64,000 nt of DNA from Dryocola clanedunensis subsp. sulfonylureivorans (GTDB lineage: Bacteria; Pseudomonadota; Gammaproteobacteria; Enterobacterales; Enterobacteriaceae), in assembly GCF_016756775.1 (NCBI RefSeq), contig NZ_JAERMU010000004.1:124001-188000 (forward strand). The letters run 5' to 3'. Position numbers and translations under genes: made by a program. This document shows positions 19,891 to 28,437 of this stretch, piece after piece (the first letter of the stretch is position 1; every line of letters begins with the position of its first letter). The notes beneath the pieces are model-generated. The model searched no databases, was not told the origin of the DNA, and was given only the letters and a program-made list of their open reading frames with translations.

Positions 19891-20497
19891 CCTCTCCTTG
19901 CTGCGACTTAATGCGCTCCCGGAATAAGTCGATAAAGAGATTTATCTGTTCGGCGCTCACCATCGCCTTAATGATACGCTGCACTTCAAACTCATCCGGA
20001 TGGTTAGTCAGTACGGTCAAAAAACCCATTTCACAGACTTTTTTAATCAGTGCATCAATCTCTTTTTGCTGTTTAACTTCGTTATTCACCTCTGGCAGGT
20101 AAGGCTTTAGCCAGGAATGCATCTCCTGACGGGTGACAATAAGCCTCGGCGCGCTTTCTTCTGCATCATGCTCTGCCAGCCGTTTCCTCAGTGAAACCAG
20201 CAAAAGACTTTGCGAATAAGTCAGGTTTCGTTTTGGGATGAGGCGCGGGAAATCATCATCTTCATTTTCCATTACATGCTGGATTAAAAAGGCGAAGCCT
20301 TCCGCATCGTCCAGCACTAAACCAAGCCCCAGAGGCTGGAAATAATTGCGGATCCCCTGCTGGTCGCGCAGCAAAATATCCCAAAGTTCGCGGTTCCGGG
20401 CGCGGTATAACGGACCTTTTAATAAGCGGATAAGAATTTTGGACTGCGCTTTGCGGGAATCGTCCGAGAAGAGAGTGTTAGTGATAAAGTCGGTCAT
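19871..20497 (-). CDS. jetB: Wadjet subunit JetB (KITE/MukE-like)
   Basis: 208-residue acidic protein with the layout of DUF4194. It is predicted to be a winged-helix KITE dimer that bridges the JetA kleisin and the JetC heads, like MukE. The N terminus (KILIRLLKGPLYRARNRELW) and the segment SQSLLLVSLRKRLAEHDAEE are helical and basic. It starts three bases after the jetA stop. Assigned mainly from its size, order and neighbours. Confidence 0.87.
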   Translation of the reverse strand: MTDFITNTLFSDDSRKAQSKILIRLLKGPLYRARNRELWDILLRDQQGIRNYFQPLGLGLVLDDAEGFAFLIQHVMENEDDDFPRLIPKRNLTYSQSLLLVSLRKRLAEHDAEESAPRLIVTRQEMHSWLKPYLPEVNNEVKQQKEIDALIKKVCEMGFLTVLTNHPDEFEVQRIIKAMVSAEQINLFIDLFRERIKSQQGEDDSHEI

Positions 20498-20500
20498 TGA

Positions 20501-21964
20501 TCAGATGCTCCGCACAAAAGTGATTTTTGGCACAGTAACCTTACGCGTGATCCCCGCCTCAGGTGCCCAGCTAATCTGCTGCTTTGAATTTTCATCAATG
20601 TGAGCAACACCAGCATCCTCACAAGCGAGCTTAATATAAGTTAATAGCTCATCCAGCCCATAACTTAGCGGATAATGCGCAATGACTTCGGCGAGAGTTA
20701 TTTGCCCCTGGTTATCCATCATGCACTGCATAATATTACGCTGGAGTTCCGCCTCATTAATGTGGCTCAGAGCCTGTAGCTGGCTGAAATCGACCTGTGG
20801 TTCAGCTTCTGCTGTTTCCATAATACTGTCGATCTGCTCATCTTCTTTTGGCTGCCAGAGCTGGCGGCTTAATAAAGGATTAATGTCACAGTGCAGCGCG
20901 GGAAGGGTCATTCCCGAAAGTGTGTCGCTATATGGCTGATAACGATGGGCTTCTATCTCGAACGCACGAATAATTTCCAGGATACGTCGGTTATCCTGAG
21001 ATTGCTCCTGAATATATCGCCGTAGCTGATCGGTGATTTGCTGGCGGGTGCTATTAACCTTGGCCCCGGCGTCCAGTAACCAGCTATAAAGATGCGTCAG
21101 CAAACGATCATTTTTAATAACTTCGCGCCCCTGCTCGTGCTGCAACAGCTGCTGTAAGTTTTCACGCATGCCGTTACGCATTTGCGGAGTCATTAATAAT
21201 TCAAAGAAGGCGCTAAAAGATTTCCCTTCGTCTGAATCATCAATCACATCCTGATGTTCAAAAATTTTATCCAGCACTTCGCCTTTCACCAGCCCCCCCG
21301 CGCTTATTGTTTTGCGGGACTCCTTATCCAGCAGGCGAAAGTTTGCTTCTACCTGGCGGAAATCGCCCAGCAGCTGGCGCGACATATCCGAGAGCAAATA
21401 TAACCGCTCCCTGATTTGAGTGTTGGATAAGTTCTGGTCCTGCCCCTGCTCCACGGCGACAATGGACTGCTCGATTTCAGCCTTGCGCATCTTTAATTGC
21501 TGTAGCTTCTGAAGCGGGTCTTCGCTTGCTCCTTCAACCAGCTCACCAATCATATCGAGCAATAATTTCAGTCTGGATTCCGTACCAACAAATTGCCGCC
21601 CCTGAAGATCTTCAATCCAGCGCAGCGCTTTTTCGACTTCGGGGAGCAAATCACATTCAGGCTCGTCGCTGTCCTGTGAAAGATACTTTCGTAAATACCC
21701 ACCTTTGTTATTAATCCAGTCATCCAGATAACTTCTGGCGTTTTTCGGAAATTTGTCATCACCATAAGTTTCTTTCACATCTCGCAAATGCTGTTCCAGT
21801 AAACCAATAAGTTCCTGGTAAGGGATGCTGCGGCGATTTGGAAAGACGAAAACCTGATGTAGGAAGCTGCTGATGAGCGAGAAATGTTGCGAACGTAATA
21901 ATTTAAGCGCAAGGCTCTGTTCTTTGAATTGTTCCAGAAAATCGAAGCTTAGGTCGTAAGCCAT
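20501..21964 (-). CDS. jetA: Wadjet subunit JetA (kleisin, DUF3375)
   Basis: 487-residue protein, first gene of the operon, with the size and layout of the DUF3375 family. It is the kleisin-like subunit that closes the SMC ring (MukF/MksF analogue). The N-terminal winged-helix-like part (LALKLLRSQHFSLISSFLHQ) is followed by a helical middle with the segment QLLGDFRQVEANFRLLDKES and an acidic linker. The ATG at 21964 is preferred to 21988 because GTGAGG lies nine bases before it. Base composition is visibly more AT-rich than the neighbouring core genes. Confidence 0.88.
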   Translation of the reverse strand: MAYDLSFDFLEQFKEQSLALKLLRSQHFSLISSFLHQVFVFPNRRSIPYQELIGLLEQHLRDVKETYGDDKFPKNARSYLDDWINNKGGYLRKYLSQDSDEPECDLLPEVEKALRWIEDLQGRQFVGTESRLKLLLDMIGELVEGASEDPLQKLQQLKMRKAEIEQSIVAVEQGQDQNLSNTQIRERLYLLSDMSRQLLGDFRQVEANFRLLDKESRKTISAGGLVKGEVLDKIFEHQDVIDDSDEGKSFSAFFELLMTPQMRNGMRENLQQLLQHEQGREVIKNDRLLTHLYSWLLDAGAKVNSTRQQITDQLRRYIQEQSQDNRRILEIIRAFEIEAHRYQPYSDTLSGMTLPALHCDINPLLSRQLWQPKEDEQIDSIMETAEAEPQVDFSQLQALSHINEAELQRNIMQCMMDNQGQITLAEVIAHYPLSYGLDELLTYIKLACEDAGVAHIDENSKQQISWAPEAGITRKVTVPKITFVRSI

Positions 21965-22090
21965 TGCCAGTAGCCTCACATATAACATGTAAAAAAACTG
22001 AATGGCTAAGTTTGGTCGATTTCGGACGGCCTTGTCCAGTGCAAATAAGGCATTGATTTTAATAATACGTAAACGTGCTATATATTAAAT
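21965..22090 (-). promoter_or_regulatory. AT-rich leader of the Wadjet operon
   Basis: The only non-coding space upstream of jetA, so the jet promoter should lie here or in the adjoining hairpin. It is AT-rich, with a small dyad GGAC/GTCC at 22024-22037. I cannot pick a convincing -35/-10 pair. Confidence 0.4.
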
Positions 22091-22122
22091 AACAATGAGA
22101 TACTTTTCCGTATCTCATTGTT
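22091..22122 (-). terminator. 13-bp hairpin at the pgpA/jetA border
   Basis: AACAATGAGATAC (22091-22103) pairs perfectly with GTATCTCATTGTT (22110-22122) around six bases. It lies six bases past the pgpA stop and, on that strand, is followed by ATTTAAT. It probably ends the thiL-pgpA transcript and isolates the Wadjet operon from it. Confidence 0.65.
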
Positions 22123-22128
22123 GCAGGC

Positions 22129-22635
22129 TTAAATCAGCCCAATCGGCCAGTGGTGGCCAACCAGATAAATAATCGCCGCCGCGATCACCCCGGCGATGAT
22201 ATCGTCGACCATGATCCCCATCCCGCCGTGGACGTTGCGATCGAACCAGCGGATCGGCCACGGCTTCCAGATATCGAGAATTCGGAAGATCACAAAGCCC
22301 GCGGCAACCCAGCGCCAGTCGTTGATCGGCAGCGCCATCAGCGTTATCCACATGCCGAGGAACTCATCCCACACGATGCTGCCGTGGTCGTGAACCCCCA
22401 TATCACGTGCCGTCTGGTGGCACAGGTAAACGCCGATGCAGATGCCGAGCATTATCACCATGGAGTAGAGCTGCCACGGCAAAAACGTCATCAGATACCA
22501 GAAGGGGATCGCCGCAAGCGACCCAGCGGTACCGGGCATGATCGGACTCAAACCACTGCCAAAGCCGGTGGCTAACAGGTGCCACGGGTTGCGCAGGTTC
22601 AGGCGGCTTTTCGCGACGTCTTTAGAGCGAGGCAA
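22129..22635 (-). CDS. pgpA: Phosphatidylglycerophosphatase A
   Basis: 168-residue inner-membrane enzyme that removes the phosphate from phosphatidylglycerophosphate. The family stretch [20 protein letters not shown] lies near residue 29, followed by four hydrophobic segments and the acidic stretch [15 protein letters not shown]. It overlaps the end of thiL by 14 bases. Confidence 0.96.
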   Translation of the reverse strand: MPRSKDVAKSRLNLRNPWHLLATGFGSGLSPIMPGTAGSLAAIPFWYLMTFLPWQLYSMVIMLGICIGVYLCHQTARDMGVHDHGSIVWDEFLGMWITLMALPINDWRWVAAGFVIFRILDIWKPWPIRWFDRNVHGGMGIMVDDIIAGVIAAAIIYLVGHHWPIGLI

Positions 22636-23599
22636 AGTGATCGTATCCTTTTAAATTCACATCCGCAGGCTTGCCGTCGACGGAGAACTGCAACCCTTCC
22701 GACGCCGCGCCAATCTGGCCAATACAGGTAAAGGGTACGCCAAGGTTGCCAATAGCGACATCCAGCGCGCCGCGATTGATCTCCGGCACGGTAAAGCATA
22801 GCTCGTAATCTTCCCCACCTGACAGCGCCCAGCCGAGCGCCTGCTCAGGATCAACATGCGCCAGCATAGCTTCAGAATACGGGAACGTGTCCAGCGTAAT
22901 CCGTGCACCGCAGTCGCTTGCTTTAAGGATGTGCCCAAGGTCAGAAATCAGGCCATCTGAAAGATCGATGGCGCTGCTTGCCAGATCGCGAAGCGCCTGG
23001 CCGTGCAAAACACGAGGTTTTGGACGTAAATGGCGTTTAACCAGATAGTCCGCGTGTTTTTCGTCTGCAACTTCAAGGCGGTTTTGCAGAATCGCCAGCC
23101 CTGCCGCGCTGTCGCCAGGCGTGCCGGTGACATAAATCCAGTCACCAGGGCGAGCACCGCTGCGCTTAAGTGCGCGTCCGGTCGGCACAAGGCCGTGGAT
23201 ACCCAGCGTCATCGAGAGCGGTCCACGGGTAGTGTCGCCGCCGATAAGCTGCATATCATAGTAATCAAGTTGTTCAAACAGGCTGTCGCTGAAGGCTTCA
23301 AGCCAGCTTTCATCAACTTCGGGAAGGGTAATGGCCAGCGTCAGCCAGGCGGGATCGGCACCCATGGCCGCCAGATCGCTCAGGTTAACCGCCAGCGCTT
23401 TGTAGCCCAGATCGCGCGGATCGATATCCGGCAGGAAGTGAATACCCGAGACAAGCGTATCGGTGCTGATCGCCAGCTGCTGCTTCTCCGCAACGCTGAG
23501 CAGAGCGCAATCGTCACCAATACCAGTGTCGACATCACGACGGGAACTTCTTACGCGATCAAAATAACGGGCAATAAGGGAAAACTCACCGCATGCCAT
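22622..23599 (-). CDS. thiL: Thiamine-monophosphate kinase
   Basis: 325 residues, PurM-like fold. It phosphorylates thiamine monophosphate to the active diphosphate. The N-terminal metal and ATP segment is [11 protein letters not shown]; further conserved stretches are [28 protein letters not shown] and [10 protein letters not shown]. It supplies the cofactor of Dxs, encoded nearby. Confidence 0.96.
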   Translation of the reverse strand: MACGEFSLIARYFDRVRSSRRDVDTGIGDDCALLSVAEKQQLAISTDTLVSGIHFLPDIDPRDLGYKALAVNLSDLAAMGADPAWLTLAITLPEVDESWLEAFSDSLFEQLDYYDMQLIGGDTTRGPLSMTLGIHGLVPTGRALKRSGARPGDWIYVTGTPGDSAAGLAILQNRLEVADEKHADYLVKRHLRPKPRVLHGQALRDLASSAIDLSDGLISDLGHILKASDCGARITLDTFPYSEAMLAHVDPEQALGWALSGGEDYELCFTVPEINRGALDVAIGNLGVPFTCIGQIGAASEGLQFSVDGKPADVNLKGYDHFASL

Positions 23600-23621
23600 G
23601 CGTTATGCCTCATAAAAGATG

Positions 23622-23642
23622 AAGGCCGGATTAACCGGCCTT
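23622..23642 (-). terminator. Hairpin between nusB and thiL
   Basis: AAGGCCGG (23622-23629) pairs with CCGGCCTT (23635-23642). On the transcribed strand it follows the nusB stop and leads into TTCATCTTTTATG, a weak T-rich tail. It probably attenuates read-through from the rib-nusB unit into thiL. Confidence 0.5.
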
Positions 23643-23650
23643 AGTGGAGA

Positions 23651-24070
23651 TTATTTTCTGTGGGGACGGATTTGCGGAGCGGCTTTATCGAGCACACCGT
23701 TGACGAACTTGTGGCTGTCTTCGGCACCGAAGGTTTTTGCCAGTTCGATGGCTTCGTTAATCGCCACTTTGTACGGCACGTCATCACGCTTAGACAGTTC
23801 AAACAGTGCGATACGCAGAACCGCTTTTTCTACCTGACCCAGCTCTTCGAGCTGACGAGACAGGTAAGGCTTCATCAGCCCATCCAGATACGCGCTGTTA
23901 GTAGCCACCCCGCTCAGCAGTTCGCGGAAGTAGTTAACGTCAACGTCTTTGACGTCCTGTTCCGCCAGGAACTGGTATTCGACATCGGAGATGTCGTTGC
24001 GAGATAACTGCCAGGAGTAAAGCGCCTGAACGGCACACTCACGGGCACGGCGACGAGCAGCAGGTTTCAC
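23651..24070 (-). CDS. nusB: Transcription antitermination factor NusB
   Basis: 139-residue all-helical RNA-binding protein that with S10 binds boxA in rRNA operons. The Arg-rich start [20 protein letters not shown] is the RNA-binding helix. Follows ribH by 20 bases. Confidence 0.97.
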   Translation of the reverse strand: MKPAARRRARECAVQALYSWQLSRNDISDVEYQFLAEQDVKDVDVNYFRELLSGVATNSAYLDGLMKPYLSRQLEELGQVEKAVLRIALFELSKRDDVPYKVAINEAIELAKTFGAEDSHKFVNGVLDKAAPQIRPHRK

Positions 24071-24090
24071 AGATTTCCCCTTACAAAAAA

Positions 24091-24561
24091 TCAGGCCTTG
24101 ATGGCTTTCAATACATTAATCATTTCAAGCGCGGTCAGTGCAGCTTCTGCACCTTTGTTACCGGCTTTGGTACCAGCGCGTTCGATGGCTTGTTCAATAC
24201 TTTCGGTGGTCAGCACGCCAAAGGCGACCGGAATACCGCTCTCCTGGGCTACGTGAGCCAGGCCGTTACTGGCACCGCCAGCAACATACTCAAAGTGGGC
24301 AGTCCCACCACGGATAACAGTACCCAGCGCAACCACGGCGTCGTAACGACCGGTTTTCGCCAGCGCGTCTGCGGCCAGCGGCAGTTCATAAGCACCCGGC
24401 ACCCAGACTACGGTGATGTTGTCATCTTTAACCTGGCCGATACGCTTCAGGGCGTCGATTGCGCCATCCAGCAGGCTGTCATTGATGAAGTTGTTAAAAC
24501 GCGCGATGGTGATGGCGACGCGAGCGTCTGGAGTAGCAACGGCTGCTTCAATAATGTTCAT
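24091..24561 (-). CDS. ribH: 6,7-dimethyl-8-ribityllumazine synthase
   Basis: 156 residues. It joins the ribityl pyrimidine with dihydroxybutanone phosphate in riboflavin synthesis and forms 60-subunit shells. The active-site stretch [18 protein letters not shown] and the catalytic His in [14 protein letters not shown] are present. Called ribE in E. coli. An 86-base gap separates it from ribD. Confidence 0.97.
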   Translation of the reverse strand: MNIIEAAVATPDARVAITIARFNNFINDSLLDGAIDALKRIGQVKDDNITVVWVPGAYELPLAADALAKTGRYDAVVALGTVIRGGTAHFEYVAGGASNGLAHVAQESGIPVAFGVLTTESIEQAIERAGTKAGNKGAEAALTALEMINVLKAIKA

Positions 24562-24647
24562 ATTCTTCCTTTACGGGTTCTGTTTGGCCCCGCAGGGGGG
24601 CGGATTTTATCATAATCTTTTAGCGTCTGCTTACGTTTCTGCCGCAA

Positions 24648-25757
24648 TCAACGCGGGGTGAGATGCAGGCACAAATCCGGGCCAACCTGGCGGACCTGGC
24701 TGAACGAAAACTCAGGCGCATCGGCGAGTTTTTCGAGGCCCGGCAGCTGGCACAGGCCACGCGCATCGTTGCCCAAAAGCTTAGGGGCAACGTAGACAAT
24801 CAGTTCATCCACCAGACCTGCCTGGAGCAGTGCGCCAGCTAGCGTGGCACCCGCTTCGACCCACACGGAGTTTATCTGGCGCTTGCCAAGCAGCATCATC
24901 ATCACCACCAGATCCAGATGGCCGTTGTGCTGCGGCACGATAAATTGTTCAACGCCTTCCGGCCAGGCTTGGTCATCCGCCTCAGTACGGGCAAGCCAGG
25001 TTGCACCGGGCTGGGCGATAATGTTATGCGCTGGCGTCACGCGATTCTCGCGGTCGAGGATAATTCGCGTCGGCTGACGAAGATTCTCTTCGGTATAGAC
25101 CGTTCGCGTCGCCTCATCAAGTTCATGCCAGCGGACGGTCAATGAAGGGTTATCCGCCAGTACCGTGGCGCTGCTGCTAAGAATCGCGGCGCTTTGCGCC
25201 CGCAGCCGCTGCACATCGCGACGGGACTGAGGCGAGGTAATCCACTGGCTTTCACCGCTCGCCATTGCCGTACGGCCATCCAGCGAGGCACCCAGCTTGA
25301 GCTGGATAAAGGGGAACCCCGTGCGCATGCGCTTGAGGAAGCCACGGTTTAACGTTTCGGCTTCACTCATCATCAGGCCATGACTGACTTCAATACCTGC
25401 CTGTTGCAGGCGGTATAAGCCACGCCCGGCAACCTGTGGATTAGGATCCTGCATCGCAGCCACAACGCGTGTTACGCCTGCGGCAATCAAGGCATCGCAG
25501 CAGGGCGGCGTGCGCCCATGATGGCTGCAAGGTTCGAGCGTGACGTAAGCCGTGGCACCGCGAGCTTTTTCACCCGCCATGCGTAACGCATGTACTTCCG
25601 CATGTGGCTCTCCGGCGCGAAAGTGGAAACCTTCGCCAACAATCACGCCGTCTTTCGCAATGACGCAGCCGACATGAGGATTCGGCATCGTGGTGAACCG
25701 GCCATGCTTTGCCAGCCGCAGCGCACGCGCCATAAATTTTTCGTCAAGCGACATCAT
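24648..25757 (-). CDS. ribD: Bifunctional riboflavin deaminase/reductase
   Basis: 369 residues. The N-terminal deaminase domain has the zinc motif HAEVHAL and PCSHHGRTPPC; the C-terminal NADPH-dependent reductase domain begins near residue 147. It performs the second and third steps of riboflavin synthesis. The open frame can begin at a TTG (25763), but the ATG at 25757 is chosen: AGGA lies six bases upstream, and the gene then starts two bases after the nrdR stop. Confidence 0.95.
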   Translation of the reverse strand: MMSLDEKFMARALRLAKHGRFTTMPNPHVGCVIAKDGVIVGEGFHFRAGEPHAEVHALRMAGEKARGATAYVTLEPCSHHGRTPPCCDALIAAGVTRVVAAMQDPNPQVAGRGLYRLQQAGIEVSHGLMMSEAETLNRGFLKRMRTGFPFIQLKLGASLDGRTAMASGESQWITSPQSRRDVQRLRAQSAAILSSSATVLADNPSLTVRWHELDEATRTVYTEENLRQPTRIILDRENRVTPAHNIIAQPGATWLARTEADDQAWPEGVEQFIVPQHNGHLDLVVMMMLLGKRQINSVWVEAGATLAGALLQAGLVDELIVYVAPKLLGNDARGLCQLPGLEKLADAPEFSFSQVRQVGPDLCLHLTPR

Positions 25758-25759
25758 GC

Positions 25760-26245
<486 letters not shown>

Positions 26246-26360
26246 TTACCGCGAAGTCGCAGGAGTACAAAGGCAACGACCCCGGCAGGCGCGAAATATG
26301 ACTTTTCATCCCGGAAGAACTACGCTTAAATCAGGAGCGATGAACAAGGAATGATTAGCC

Positions 26361-26924
26361 ATGACAAAGACTTACTTAAGAGTTTTCCTGGTCGGCAGCA
26401 TGATGAGCCTGACCGCCTGCGCGCAGCAAACCGAAGTCCGCCAGATGAAGCAAGAGGTCGGCTCGCTAAGCCAGCAAATGACGAAGCTTGGCGATCAGAC
26501 CGTGAAGCTCACCCAGCAGAATGCGTTGAATGCGAAATCCACAACCGGCGTCTACCTGTTACCGGGATCAAATACTCCCGCACGCCTGAATAGCCAGCTT
26601 GGCAATTTACAGATGTCGCTGAGCAACGTAGCAGCGGAGGCTAACGGCACGCGAGCGACGCTGACGATCAAAGGTGAATCCAACGATCCGCTGCCAGCGT
26701 TCACCGGTAAAGTTGAGTGGGGGCAGATTCAGGGCACCACGGACAACTATCAGGAAGTGAACGTGCAGACGCAGCAGATCGATGCTCCTGCCAGCGTGCT
26801 GGCCCCGAGCGATGTGACGATCCCGCTGCTTCTGCCGGGCATCACGCCAGACCAGTTAGGCTTTGTGCGCGTTCATGATATTCAGCCGAGTGATATGTCC
26901 CAGGGTCAGCCACAAAGTCAATAA
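26361..26924 (+). CDS. yajI: Lipoprotein YajI (DUF3251)
   Basis: 187-residue lipoprotein. The lipobox LTAC gives a lipidated Cys at residue 20. Residues 21-60 (QQTEVRQMKQEVGSLSQQMT and on) form a short coiled coil, followed by a beta-rich domain. Function unknown. Its place between nrdR and tsx matches E. coli. The ATG at 26361 gives a good signal peptide; an ATG at 26351 is out of frame. Confidence 0.88.
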   Translation: MTKTYLRVFLVGSMMSLTACAQQTEVRQMKQEVGSLSQQMTKLGDQTVKLTQQNALNAKSTTGVYLLPGSNTPARLNSQLGNLQMSLSNVAAEANGTRATLTIKGESNDPLPAFTGKVEWGQIQGTTDNYQEVNVQTQQIDAPASVLAPSDVTIPLLLPGITPDQLGFVRVHDIQPSDMSQGQPQSQ

Positions 26925-26932
26925 GCAACAAC

Positions 26933-26965
26933 GCCATCCACTGACTCCGGTGGATGGTGCTTTTC
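26933..26965 (+). terminator. Terminator of yajI
   Basis: CCATCCAC (26934-26941) pairs with GTGGATGG (26950-26957), followed by TGCTTTT. It begins nine bases after the yajI stop. The arms share the CCATCCAC core with the dispersed palindromic repeat of this window. Confidence 0.65.
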
Positions 26966-27019
26966 AACCAGCCCAGACGCTGGCATCGAGCATTCTGTTA
27001 CACCTCCCCCGCCCTACAA

Positions 27020-27035
27020 TGTGATATTCATCACA
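27020..27035. promoter_or_regulatory. CRP site upstream of tsx
   Basis: TGTGATATTCATCACA is a perfect two-fold symmetric match to the CRP core TGTGA-N6-TCACA. It is centred about 68 bases before the likely start from an upstream promoter (-35 TTGCTT at 27062, -10 TACAAT at 27084). Confidence 0.8.
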
Positions 27036-27061
27036 TTTAATTGTAACCATTCGGTACTGAA

Positions 27062-27089
27062 TTGCTTAATTTCCCGATGAAGGTACAAT
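27062..27089 (+). promoter_or_regulatory. Candidate distal tsx promoter (P1)
   Basis: TTGCTT (27062-27067) and TACAAT (27084-27089) are separated by 16 bases. The CRP palindrome lies upstream. E. coli tsx also has two promoters. Confidence 0.5.
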
Positions 27090-27118
27090 CGCGCCGTTTT
27101 TGATGTGCGCAAACGTGA

Positions 27119-27133
27119 ACGCAATCGATTACG
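27119..27133. promoter_or_regulatory. CytR/LacI-type operator candidate at tsx
   Basis: The near-palindrome CGCAATCGATTACG is of the LacI/CytR kind. It lies upstream of the proximal CRP site, where CytR is known to act on E. coli tsx. Confidence 0.5.
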
Positions 27134-27146
27134 CCTATGACGATAA

Positions 27147-27188
27147 TGTGAAATGAAACATTTTTTTGTGAGAAGGGATTTCTATAAT
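27147..27188 (+). promoter_or_regulatory. Proximal tsx promoter (P2) with CRP site
   Basis: A -10 box TATAAT is at 27183-27188. TGTGAAATGAAACATT (27147-27162), with one good CRP half-site, is centred about 40 bases before the expected start, the class II position. The leader beyond it has the dyad GGTGAATGATTCACC (27231-27245). Confidence 0.7.
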
Positions 27189-27283
27189 AGGCGCGCCAAT
27201 CAAAAACCAGGTGAATGGTTGATGGCTTCGGGTGAATGATTCACCTCTCCTCTCACGGGAATATTTAAACAGTGGCAAATAAT

Positions 27284-28177
27284 ATGAAAAAAATTATTCT
27301 GGCGGCCGGCACCGTTCTGGCGCTTTCAAGCTCCTTCTCAGCAAGTGCGCAAGAGACTAAAAACAGCGAATACCTCTCCGACTGGTGGCACCAGAGCGTT
27401 AACGTGGTGGGGAGTTATCACACCCGTTTCGGGCCGCAGCTGACCAACGACGTTTACCTGGAATATGAAGCCTTCGCCAAAAAAGAGTGGTTCGACTTTT
27501 ATGGCTACCTCGATATCCCAAAAACTTTCGGCTGGGGTAATGGCAACGATAAAGGCGTCTGGGATGACGGTTCACGTATGTTCATGGAGATTGAACCGCG
27601 CTTCTCCATCGACAAGCTGACCGGCACCAGCCTGGCCTTCGGGCCGTTTAAAGAGTGGTACATCGCCAACAACTATATCTACGATATGGGCGCCCACGGC
27701 GATGACGCCAGCAAACAGAATACCTGGTACATGGGTCTGGGCACAGACATTGAGACTGGCCTGCCAATGAGCCTGTCCATGAACGTCTATGCCAAATACC
27801 AGTGGCAGAACTACGGCGCGTCCAACGAAAACCAGTGGGACGGCTACCGCTTTAAAGTGAAGTACTTTGTGCCGATTACTACCCTGTGGGGCGGTAACCT
27901 GAGCTACATTGGCTTCACTAACTTTGACTGGGGTTCCGATCTGGGCAGCGACGACTTCCGCGACAATAACGGTCATCATGCTCGTACCAGCAACTCCATC
28001 GCCTCAAGCCACATCCTTGCGCTGAACTACGATCACTGGCACTACTCCGTGGTGGCTCGTTACTGGCACAACGGTGGCCAGTGGAACGATGACGCCAGCC
28101 TGAACTTCGGCAACGGTGATTTCAACGTACGCTCTACCGGCTGGGGTGGCTACCTGGTTGTGGGTTATAACTTCTAA
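27284..28177 (+). CDS. tsx: Nucleoside-specific outer-membrane channel Tsx
   Basis: 297-residue, 12-strand beta-barrel that lets nucleosides diffuse through the outer membrane; in E. coli it is also a phage T6 and colicin K receptor. The signal peptide ends at SASA (about residue 22), and the C-terminal [10 protein letters not shown] closes the barrel with Phe. The ATG at 27284 (MKKIILAAG) is chosen over a GTG at 27272. Loops around residues 55-70 and 225-240 differ from E. coli, as expected for surface-exposed receptor sites. Confidence 0.96.
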   Translation: MKKIILAAGTVLALSSSFSASAQETKNSEYLSDWWHQSVNVVGSYHTRFGPQLTNDVYLEYEAFAKKEWFDFYGYLDIPKTFGWGNGNDKGVWDDGSRMFMEIEPRFSIDKLTGTSLAFGPFKEWYIANNYIYDMGAHGDDASKQNTWYMGLGTDIETGLPMSLSMNVYAKYQWQNYGASNENQWDGYRFKVKYFVPITTLWGGNLSYIGFTNFDWGSDLGSDDFRDNNGHHARTSNSIASSHILALNYDHWHYSVVARYWHNGGQWNDDASLNFGNGDFNVRSTGWGGYLVVGYNF

Positions 28178-28193
28178 TCCGCCGGAAAGTACA

Positions 28194-28222
28194 AAGCCAG
28201 CTCTGATGAGCTGGCTTTTTTT
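28194..28222 (+). terminator. Terminator of tsx
   Basis: AGCCAGCTC (28195-28203) pairs with GAGCTGGCT (28208-28216) and runs into seven T. Confidence 0.92.
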
Positions 28223-28238
28223 ATGCCTGACTGCCAAC

Positions 28239-28269
28239 GGTGGATGGCGCTTACGCTTATCCACCCTAC
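28239..28269. repeat. Dispersed palindromic repeat, copy 1 (GTGGAT type)
   Basis: A 31-base palindromic element that begins GGTGGATGGCGCTTACGC and ends ATCCACCCTAC. Identical to the copy at 28347-28377. Confidence 0.85.
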
Positions 28270-28301
28270 AAAAAATTTATTTCCCTGCAAAAATCCTTGT
28301 C

Positions 28302-28331
28302 GTAGATCGGATAAGCGCAGCGTCATCCGAC
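28302..28331. repeat. Dispersed palindromic repeat, copy 2 (TCGGAT type)
   Basis: Same architecture with GTAGATCGGATAAGCGC and CATCCGAC arms, in inverted orientation between copies 1 and 3. Confidence 0.75.
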
Positions 28332-28346
28332 ACAGCTGCATTCAAC

Positions 28347-28377
28347 GGTGGATGGCGCTTACGCTTATCCACCCTAC
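28347..28377. repeat. Dispersed palindromic repeat, copy 3 (GTGGAT type)
   Basis: Exact 31-base duplicate of copy 1. The trio fills the space between the tsx and secF terminators. Confidence 0.85.
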
Positions 28378-28388
28378 CCAGCCAGGCG

Positions 28389-28422
28389 AAAAAAAACCGC
28401 AGCACACTGGCTGCGGTTTTTA
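28389..28422. terminator. Bidirectional terminator below secF
   Basis: AAAACCGCAGC (28393-28403) pairs with GCTGCGGTTTT (28410-28420), with an A run on one side and a T run on the other. It ends the yajC-secDF transcript and could stop read-through from tsx. Confidence 0.88.
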
Positions 28423-28437
28423 TCTGACTCAATACTC

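Noticed and set aside
28239-28377. Possible CRISPR array (repeated 31-mers)
   Set aside because: The repeats are palindromic, unevenly spaced, partly inverted and dispersed over 32 kb, and no cas gene is near.
28116-28427. Small open frames across the tsx/secF gap
   Set aside because: They are made by reading through the tsx end, its terminator and the palindromic repeats.
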